From positions 2,945,558 through 3,009,557 of the forward strand of contig NC_133324.1 in assembly GCF_042186555.1 (NCBI RefSeq): 64,000 bases of DNA. Direction: 5' to 3'. This DNA is from Aquarana catesbeiana. Taxonomy: Eukaryota; Chordata; Amphibia; Anura; Ranidae. How positions within the stretch are numbered: the stretch's first letter is position 1; each line of letters opens with the position of its first letter. This document shows, one piece after another, positions 56,017 to 64,000 of this stretch. The translations under genes and the position numbers were made by a program. The notes under the pieces were generated by a model. The model was not told where the DNA came from. It saw only the letters and a program-made list of their open reading frames with translations, and made no database searches.

Positions 56017-59016
56017 TAGGGATTAGCCGAACACCCCCCTGTTCGGTTCGCACCAGAACATGCGAACAGGAAAAAAGTTCGTTCGAACATGCGAACACCG
56101 TTAAAGTCTATGGGACACGAACATGAATAATCAAAAGTGCTAATTTTAAAGGCTTATATGAAAGTTATTGTCATAAAAAGTGTTTGGGGACCTGGGTCCT
56201 GCCCCAGGGGACATGGATCAATGCAAAAAAAAGTTTTAAAAACGGCCGTTTTTTCAGGAGCAGTGATTTTAATAATGCTTAAAGTCAAACAATAAAAGTG
56301 TAATATCCCTTTAAATTTCGTAGCTGGGGGGTGTCTATAGTATGCCTGTAAAGGGGCGCATGTTTCCTGTGTTTAGAACAGTCTGACAGCAAAATGACAT
56401 TTTGAAGGAAAAAACTCATTTAAAACTACTCGCGGCTATTGCATTGCCGACAATACACATAGAAGTTCATTGATAAAAACGGCATGGGAATTCCCCAAAG
56501 GGGAACCCCGAACCAAAATTAAAAAAAAAAAATGACGTGGGAGTCCTCCTAAATTCCATACCAGGCCCTTCAGGTCTGGTATGGATATTAAGGGGAACCC
56601 CGGCCAAAATTAAAAAAAAAAATGACGTGGGGTTCCCCCTAAATTCCATACCAGACCCTTCAGGTCTGGTATGGATTTTAAGGGGAACCCCGCGCCAAAA
56701 AAAAAAAAAAAAACGGCGTGGGGTCCCCCCAAAAATCCATACCAGACCCTTATCCGAGCACGCAACCTGGCAGGCCGCAGGAAAAGAGGGGGGGACGAGA
56801 GTGCGGCCCCCCCTCCCTCCTGAACCGTACCAGGCCACATGCCCTCAACATTGGCAGGGTGCTTTGGGGTAGCCCCCCAAAACACCTTGTCCCCATGTTG
56901 ATGAGGACAAGGGCCTCATCCCCACAACCCTGGCCGGTGGTTGTGGGGGTCTGCGGGCGGGGGGCTTATCGGAATCTGGAAGCCCCCTTTAACAAGGTGA
57001 CCCCCAGATCCCGGCCCCCCCCTGTGTGAAATGGTAAGGGGGTACATAAGTACCCCTACCATTTCACGAAGAAAGTGTCAAAAATGTTAAAAATGACAAG
57101 AGACAGTTTTTGACAATTCCTTTATTTAAATGCTTCTTCTTTCTTCTATCTTCCTTCATCTTCTGGTTCTTCTGGTTCTTCTGGCTCTTCTGGTTCTTCC
57201 TCCGGCGTTCTCGTCCAGCATCTCCTCCGCGGCGTCTTCTATCTTCTTCTCCTCGGGCCGCTCCGCACCCATGGCATGGGGGGAGGCTCCCGCTCTTCTC
57301 TTCTTCTTTTCTTCTCTTCTGTTCTTCTTCATTTTCTTCTCCGGGCCGCTCCGCAATCCATGCTGGCATGGAGGGAGGCTCCCGCTGTGTGACGGCGCTC
57401 CTCGTCTGACAGTTCTTAAATAACGGGGGGCGGGGCCACCCGGTGACCCCGCCCCCCTCTGACGCACGGTGACTTGACGGGACTTCCCTGTGGCATTCCC
57501 CGTGACGTCACAGGGAAGTCCCGTCAAGTCACCGTGCGTCAGAGGGGGGAGGGGTTCACCGGGTGGCCCCGCCCACCCGGTTATTTAAGAACTGTCAGAC
57601 GAGGAGCGCCGTCACACAGCGGGAGCCTCCCTCCATGCCAGCATGGATTGTGGAGCGGCCCGGAGAAGAAAAGAAGAAAAGAAGAAGAGAAGAAGAGAAG
57701 AAAAGAAGAGCGGGAGCCTTCCCCCCATGCCATGGGTGCGGAGCGGCCCGAGGAGAAGAAGATAGAAGACGCCGCGGAGGAGATGCTGGACGAGAACGCC
57801 GGAGGAAGAACCAGAAGAGCCAGAAGAACCAGAAGAACCAGAAGATGAAGGAAGATAGAAGAAAGAAGAAGCATTTAAATAAAGGAATTGTCAAAAACTA
57901 TCTCTTGTCATTTTTAACATTTTTGACACTTTTTTCGTGAAATGGTAGGGGTACTTATGTACCCCCTTACCATTTCACACAGGGGGGGGCCGGGATCTGG
58001 GGGTCACCTTGTTAAAGGGGGCTTCCAGATTCCGATAAGCCCCCCGCCCGCAGACCCCCACAACCACCGGCCAGGGTTGTGGGAATGAGGCCCTTGTCCT
58101 CATCAACATGGGGACAAGGTGTTTTGGGGGGCTACCCCAAAGCACCCTCCCAATGTTGAGGGCATGTGGCCTGGTACGGTTCAGGAGGGAGGGGGGGCCG
58201 CACTCTCGTCCCCCTCTCTTTTCCTGCGGCCTGCCAGGTTGCGTGCTCGGATAAGGGTCTGGTATGGATTTTTGGGGGGACCCCACGCTGTTTTTTTTTT
58301 TTTTTTTGGCGCGGGGTTCCCCTTAAAATCCATACCAGACCTGAAGGGTCTGGTATGGAATTTAGGGGGAACCCCACGTCATTTTTTTTTTTTAATTTTG
58401 GCCGGGGTTCCCCTTAATATCCATACCAGACCTGAAGGGCCTGGTATGGAATTTAGGAGGACTCCCACGTCATTTTTTTTTTTAATTTTGGTTCGGGGTT
58501 CCCCTTTGGGGAATTCCCATGCCGTTTTTATCAATGAACTTCTATGTGTATTGTCGGCAATGCAATAGCCGCGGGTAGTTTTAAATGAGTTTTTTCCTTC
58601 AAAATGTCATTTTGCTGTCAGACTGTTCTAAACACAGGAAACATGCGCCCCTTTACAGGCACACTATAGACACCCCCCAGGTACGAAATTTAAAGGGATA
58701 TTACACTTTTATTGATTGACTTTAAGCATTATTAAAATCACTGCTCCTGAAAAAACGGCCGTTTTTAAAACTTTTTTTTGCATTGATCCATGTCCCCTGG
58801 GGCAGGACCCAGGTCCCCAAACACTTTTTATGACAATAACTTGCATATTAGCCTTTAAAATTAGCACTTTTGATTTCTCCCATAGACTTTTAAAGGGTGT
58901 TCCGCGGCATTCGAATTTGCCACGAACACCCCAAATTGTTCGCTGTTCGGTGAACTTGCGAACAGCCAATGTTCGAGTCGAACATGAGTTCGACTCGAAC
59001 TCGAAGCTCATCCCTA
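56017..59016. mobile_element. Non-autonomous hAT foldback element, 3.0 kb near-palindrome
   Basis: Ends TAGGGATTAGC and GAAGCTCATCCCTA are flanked by CTTGTGAG duplications. Inside the short unlike tips, two arms of ~1.37 kb (about 56,125-57,490 and 57,507-58,875) are inverted copies with paired coordinates summing to ~115,000 and a ~16-bp loop near 57,498. The outer arm (AATCAAAAGTGCT, GGGGGGTGTCTATAGTATGC, ATGGATATTAAGGGGAACCC) matches the left end of the autonomous-type hAT at 34,885-35,470. This indicates duplication and inversion of that terminus around an acquired GC-rich core. All open frames here are mirror artefacts and no transposase is present. Confidence 0.9.
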
Positions 59017-59024
59017 CTTGTGAG

Positions 59025-59220
59025 TACCCAATCATGAGGACAGAGCCAGCAGGGACAACAAACCGCCAAGTATTCTGGACCGGATCCATTGTGTTTATCC
59101 CTTTACTGCTCCTTAGCAGTCCAACAGTCATCTATTGTTTGCATTTTTAAAAATACAGCAACAAGTGCACCACCGTACAGACAGGCCCCGATGTTAGCTG
59201 ACTTAAATTTGCTAATTAGG
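59025..59220 (+). other. Continuation of the sequence interrupted by the foldback element
   Basis: This was contiguous with 56,008 before the hAT insertion. It may be the distal part of the Gypsy LTR. No gene is recognisable. It ends where DIRS-like coding sequence begins. Confidence 0.35.
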
Positions 59221-59224
59221 CGCC

Positions 59225-60450
59225 ATGGAACTTTACAATGTATACCCACCCGCTCTTAGGGGTTTGGCCCACTTGGACCAAAGCATGGTCACCACAGTCA
59301 ACTACCTGAAATACCTAGGTTTGGTCCTCAACCTAGAGAAATCTGTTTTAAAGACAGTAAGAGAACTAGAGTACTCGGGTCTGGTTATAGATACAACCCA
59401 GAAGAGGGTGTTTTTACCCCAGGCACAGATCAGCGCCATAAAGGAGCTGGTTCAGTTGGTCAGGGCGAAGAAGGGTCCTTCTATTCGCCTTTGCATGAGA
59501 TTGTTGGGAAAGATGATGGCTTCATTCGAAGCGGATCCCTATGCTCAGTTTCATACAAGACTGCTGCAAAACAGTATCCTGTCTCCTTGGAACAAGAAGG
59601 TCCAGGCGCTACATTTTCTGATGCGTTTGTCGCCAAAAGTGCGCCAGAGCTTCATTTGGTGGTTGATATCTGCACAAGGGGAAATCCTTCTTACCAGTTA
59701 CCTGGAAGGTGGTAACAACAGATGCCAGCCTTTCGGGTTGGGGAGCAGTCCTGGAAGAGACAGCTGTCCAAGGGAAATGGTCCAGAACCGAAAGGACCTT
59801 GGCCATCAACATTCTAGAGATTCGGGCAGCGTACCTAGCCCTAAAGTTCTGGACATTCAGGTTGCGGAATTGTCCTGTCAGGATCCAATCAGACAATGAC
59901 ACAGCAGTGGCTTATATCAATCACCAAGGAGGCACCAGAAGTCATGCAACCCAGGGAGAGGTAAACCATATCCTAACCTGAGCAGAAAAGCATGTGCCAT
60001 GCATATCGGCAATCTTCATTCCAGGGGTAGAGAACTGGCAGGCGGACTTCTTAAGATGCCAGCAGTTGTTTCCGGGGGAATGGTCTCTTCACCCCGACAT
60101 CTTCCTGGCAATATGTCAAAGATGGGGGATCTCGGATGTAGATCTGTTTGCGTCAAGGTTCAACAACAAGGTTGACAACTTTGTGTCAAGTACATGGGAT
60201 CCACTCGCATACAGAACAGATGCATTGGTGACTCTGTGGGACTAGTTCTCACTGATGTATCCATTCCCTCCTATTCTGCTGCTACCTCGACTTCTTCGCA
60301 GGATCAAGCAGGAAAGGAAGTCGGTAGTTCTTGTGGCCCCAGCATGGCCCAGAAGATCTTGGTATGCAGAGATGGTAAAAATGGCGGTAGGGGCCCCATG
60401 GACCCTACCACCACTTCCAGACCTGCTATCGCAGTGACCAGTGTTCCATC
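59225..60450 (+). pseudogene. DIRS reverse transcriptase C-terminus, RNase H and following domain
   Basis: The first frame (59,225-~59,690) gives the RT region after the catalytic box, with LGLVLNLEKSVL, LEYSGLVIDTTQKRVFLP and MRLLGKMMAS. Near 59,690 the match passes to another frame with RNase H: VVTTDASLSGWGAVLEE, INILEIRAAYLAL and IQSDNDTAVAYINHQGG. That frame has an in-frame TGA at ~59,980 and a TAG at ~60,243. It continues through VDLFASRFN and VVLVAPAWPRRSWYAEMV, the conserved segment between RNase H and recombinase in DIRS elements. Confidence 0.85.
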
Positions 60451-60459
60451 CTACGTTCC

Positions 60460-61524
60460 ATCCTACCTTACAAACGCTAAATTTAACGGTTTGGCTATTG
60501 AAACCCACATTCTGAAGAAGCGTGGGCTTTCAGGCTCAGTCATTTCTACCTTGATTAATGCAAGGAAGCCGGCCTCCAGAGTCATTTATTATAGAGTCTG
60601 GAAGGCATATGTCTCCTGGTGAGAATCCAGGGGTTGACATCCCAGAAAGTATGTCATAGGTAGAATCCTTGACTTTCTGCAAATGGGGTTAGAGTTGAAG
60701 CTGGCCTTGAGTACCATCAAAGGCCAGGTCTCGGCATTATCAATTTTGTTTCAACAACGACATGCTTTGCATTCTTTGGTCCAAAGCTTTATACAGGGGG
60801 TAACGCAGCTTAATATACCTTTAGAGCACCCCTGAACCCTTGGAACTTGATTTTAGTTCTGTCGGTGTTACAGAAACAGCTGTGTGAGCTGATGCGACAT
60901 ATTCCCTTGGTCCTGTTGACAAGGAAACTAGTTTTTCTGGTATCCATATCTTCTGAAAGAAGGGTATCAGAATTGGCTGCTCTTTCTTGTAGGGAGCCAT
61001 ATTTAATCATTCACAAGGATAGAGTAGTATTGCGTCCTCATCCTAGTTTTTTGCCGAAGGTGGTTTCAGGTTTTCATCTAAACCAGGATATTGTTCTACC
61101 TTCATTTTTTCCAGAACCCTGTTCTACGGAAGAAAAGTCACTACATTCTCTGGATGTAGTGAGAACAGTCAAAATCTATTTGGAGGCGACTGCTCAGATT
61201 CGGAAAACTGATGCTTCGTTTGTGTTGCCTGAAGGTCCTAGGAAAGGACAGGCAGCGTCGAAATCTACTATTGATAAGTGGATTTGGCAAGTAATTATTC
61301 AAGCTTATGGTTTGAAGAGGAAAGTTCCACCTTTTCAAATCAAAGCGCACTCCAGCAGGGCTGTTAGTGCTTCGTGGGCAGTGCATCACCGAGCCTCCAT
61401 GGCTCAGATCTGCAAGGCCGCAACTTGGTCTTCAATCCATACATTCACCAGATTCTATCAGGTGGATGTAAGAAAACATGAGGATATCACCTTTGGGCGC
61501 AGTGTGCTGCAGGCAGCAGTATAA
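60460..61524 (+). pseudogene. DIRS tyrosine recombinase
   Basis: The core-binding region is broken over frames at 60,460-60,840 (LSGSVISTLINARKPASRVI; LALSTIKGQVSALSILFQQR). The catalytic part is one open frame of 225 codons from 60,847. The recognisable catalytic set is Arg39 or Arg38 (SERRVSELAAL), His168 and Arg171 (KAHSSRAVSASW), a Trp near 194, and Tyr204 (TRFYQVDV). This R-H-R-Y arrangement defines tyrosine recombinases, which integrate the circular DIRS DNA. The apparent start codon at 60,847 is not the ancestral start. Confidence 0.88.
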
Positions 61525-61603
61525 GGTCCTCAGGTCTGATTGCACCCTACATTTGGTTGTGTCTCCCTCCCCTCAGTTGGCATTGCTCTGGGACATCCCA
61601 TAC

Positions 61604-61936
61604 AGTAATTACTGTGGCTCTGTGTCCCCATGACGTACGATAAAGAAAATGGGATTTTTATAACAGCTTACCTGTAAAATCCTTTTCTTGGAGTACACTT
61701 CGGGACACAGAGGTCCCGCCCCTCTTCTTATACACATATATTGCTTTGCTACAAAACTGAGGTACTCCCAGTAAGGGGAGGGGTTATATAGGGAGTGGAC
61801 TTCCTGTCTTAGGGTGTGCCAGTGTCCATCACCTAGAGGTGCCATATAACCCACATAGTAATTATTATGGCTGCCCTGTGTCCCGTGATGTACTCCAAGA
61901 AAAGGATTTTACAGGTAAGCTGTTATAAAAATCCTA
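61604..61936. repeat. DIRS terminal repeat complex (ICR plus right ITR)
   Basis: A terminal module occurs three times. CAGTAATTACTGTGGCTCTG (61,604) and TAGTAATTATTATGGCTGCC (~61,856) are direct relatives. The segment 61,651-61,710 (GGGATTTTTATAACAGC ... CTTCGGGACACAG) is the inverted complement of 61,876-61,935 (CTGTGTCCCGTGATGTACTC ... TAAAAATCC). This is the internal complementary region next to an inverted terminal repeat used to close DIRS circles. Confidence 0.82.
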
Positions 61937-64000
61937 TTACTGCCTAGGAGATACGGGGAGGTACACTACAACGTGGGAAACCCTCAATCCACGCACGTTT
62001 CATGCACCTCATTCAAATCGCACCCCCCCTTGCAATCTGCAGTGGGTGTCAGTGCTATCTTACTGACACCCGAAGCAAAGGTTGCAAAACACCGTTTTTT
62101 TGCCTGCACCGGATCGCATTTACAAAACGACCATGCGAACCGCTTCCAAAATTGGTGCTGCATGACTTTGGTCTGATTTGAGCCCATTCAAAATGCCTGG
62201 TATCACACTATAGTTTTCATGTAAATCGCACAGGAACTGCACCGCATTCCTGTGCCATTCACATGCGATTCTGCGTGGTGTGATTTGAGCGGTGTGTTTT
62301 GAATGAGCTGAATCGCACCGCATCGCACCAAAGAAGTGCAGGCACCTTTTTTTTGAAAAACCAACCATGCGATCTGGTTCAGACAAACACTGCGTTTGAG
62401 ACCTTCTTTTGGGGAGTTGTTCACTTTGAATTGACCACCTGCAGCAGATCAAAAACACAGTGTGATTGCAATGCGGTGATGGAAACACACAGGGGGTCAC
62501 AGCTTTTCCTGTACCACATATGTATGAACCAGGGGTAAAACAGGGCCAAGGCATGCCACTGAGGGCAGCAGAAAGGCCAGCCTGGCATTGGCAGACATGT
62601 TGTGGTGCCAACTGATGAATCAGTAAGCCGGTGAGCACCACAACAAGCTTGCCGGTGCCAAGCTGGACTGTCAGTAAAACAAGCAATAGAAAACTCAGCT
62701 TAGCCTCAGTCATCTGTCAGTAACACAAGCAATGCAAAATTTCACGCAGCCAACCTCAATCACATACTTTGCCAGTTGGCACACAGAATCGCACACAGTC
62801 TCTCACTGATGATTACCTGGTATGAAGAGCAGAATGCCAGCAGCAGCACAGCAGTCTGAGCAGTGGTAAGTCTGAGGACACTCTCTGAGACTCTCTGAGA
62901 CTCGGCCAGAAGAGAAAGGGGGACATACCTGGACAGGACAGCGGCAGTTCATCCATGTGGGGGGCCGGCGGCTACACAGCACTTTACCAGCACTCTGTGC
63001 TGCCTGGTGATAGATCTGTCAGCCTTCAGCCCGAGCCCGATAGACCGGCCTGGTGGTGTACCACAACATGGGTGCGGGTATGCCTAATGATCTATTACAC
63101 TTGCTGCAGCGGCATTATTACACTCTGTGTGCCACTGACTGCAGTGCTGCCTGCCGCTGGTGCCATGTGCGGCTGCAGGGCAGGGACACCATGCATTTCA
63201 TTTTTGCCCCGGGGGGGTTTTGAACACCCCTGACTCCCCCCTTATCTACGCCCCCTGACTCAAAGCTCATAAGATCTTTAACAAGATAATATCACTGGTG
63301 AATACCCTTCCCTCCTCCCACCCCAAATTCTTCAAGAATAAATCTCTTACCACCCCATATGACATCCTCCCAGGATTGCGCCCCATGGGCCGATGTCAGA
63401 TCACTGTACTGGCCCGCTGCGGGTACCATTTGTCCACTGTGACCAATCCCAGCAGATCGCATGACAGTTGTACACAATGAAAGTCTTTGATTCGTGCTTT
63501 ACATTGTGTACTATTGTGATGAGCTCTGTGATTGGTTACAGTCATCACATGGTACAGACAGGGCCAATCACAGCCCATCTATACCATATGATTAGCTGTG
63601 GCCAATCACAGCTAATCACAATAGTAAACACTATTGGTTGCTTATAACTGTAAAGTTCACAGTTAGAAGCAATCATAGTGTGTAAAAAAATTTAAAAAAT
63701 CCTGATCACTTCCCAAGTTTAGTACATTGTTACTGTGGGAACACCGTATTGCTCTGGTCACTGTATGTAAAAAAATAAATAATAATAATGCAATAAAAAA
63801 CTATTTAAAAAATTGAAAAAAAATATTATTATTTTTTTTTTAACATACTGTCACCAGTCAGTGTCCCTGATCACCACCACACCACTTATATGATGCTGGA
63901 CTGCACTTGTGACAGGATGTAAAAAATGTAGAAAAAAAAAACATTTTTTTTCATTTCCTAAAATTTCATATGGGTTCGCATGACTGCGCAATTGTTATTC
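61937..64000. other. Non-coding dispersed repeats
   Basis: No gene was recognised. The segment 61,990-62,480 contains recurring AATCGCACC/GCATCGCAC words in both orientations, like an amphibian interspersed repeat. A short tandem GAGACTCTCT is at 62,882-62,902. At 63,590-63,614 a perfect small palindrome ATTAGCTGTG-GCCAAT-CACAGCTAAT occurs within a CAATCACAGC-rich stretch. The segment 63,690-63,850 has A/T tracts. Short open frames here show no domain. Confidence 0.5.

Larger units (their letters stand above)
59225..61936 (+). mobile_element. 5'-truncated DIRS-like retroelement
   Basis: Coding remnants of reverse transcriptase, RNase H and a tyrosine recombinase are followed by the split terminal repeats characteristic of DIRS elements. 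Gag, the reverse transcriptase palm and the left terminal repeat are missing. Several stops and frameshifts make it inactive. DIRS elements integrate as circles through the recombinase and so leave no target-site duplication, in line with none being visible here. Confidence 0.87.

Noticed and set aside
57064..57940. Lys/Arg/Glu-rich and Phe-rich frames on both strands
   Set aside because: They are mirror images in the two arms of the hAT foldback palindrome and have no recognisable domain.

Overview
This window looks like repeat-dense nuclear DNA from a vertebrate with a large genome, most likely an anuran and perhaps a ranid frog. The reasons are the combination of DIRS-like, Penelope-like, hAT, Ty3/Gypsy and retroviral elements, dinucleotide and tetranucleotide microsatellites, and one intron-flanked gene whose family is often multicopy in frogs and fish. 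The taxonomic call is an inference from repeat style. There are no operons, CRISPR arrays or other bacterial features.

Layout: (1) 1-23,825 is one giant GA/G-rich minisatellite of roughly 18-24 bp units. It continues off the left edge, shows higher-order duplications, and ends at the right in four 33-bp variant units. Its complementary strand has almost no stop codons in any frame, which creates spurious reading frames of thousands of codons. (2) 24,455-24,745 is a separate 30-bp minisatellite. (3) 25,268-45,185 is a degenerate endogenous retrovirus on the minus strand, with two LTRs, a PBS, a PPT and pol remnants. A 10.5-kb hAT-like AT-rich element (33,526-44,054) split it. That element was itself invaded by an autonomous-type hAT (34,885-41,898), by a TA-flanked MITE (42,272-43,048) and, at its left junction, by a head-to-head Penelope-like palindrome (29,064-33,513) carrying two hammerhead-ribozyme-like motifs. 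Target-site duplications give the order of events. (4) 45,755-47,560 is a MITE whose middle has expanded into a ~150-195 bp tandem array.

(5) 48,237-49,496 (minus) is the only intact host-type coding sequence: a 419-residue type II membrane glycosyltransferase of family 92 (DUF23) in one coding exon behind a clear splice acceptor. (6) 49,916-50,545 is an LTR-like block and 50,540-52,085 a purine-rich minisatellite. (7) 52,100-55,440 is a decayed Ty3/Gypsy pol, interrupted by a 232-bp hAT MITE, a small hairpin element and a 707-bp solo LTR with a CCAGA duplication. (8) 56,017-59,016 is a 3-kb hAT foldback element, almost one long palindrome, built from the same terminus as the autonomous hAT at 34,885. 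(9) 59,225-61,936 is a 5'-truncated DIRS-like retroelement with RT/RNase H and tyrosine recombinase remnants plus its complex terminal repeats. (10) 61,937-64,000 holds dispersed non-coding repeats.

The window is mainly a record of nested transposition and tandem-repeat growth around one glycosyltransferase gene. No new multi-gene system is evident. The most unusual structures are the 24-kb array that is open on one strand, the ribozyme-bearing Penelope palindrome, and the hAT foldback element related to a transposase-bearing copy in the same window.
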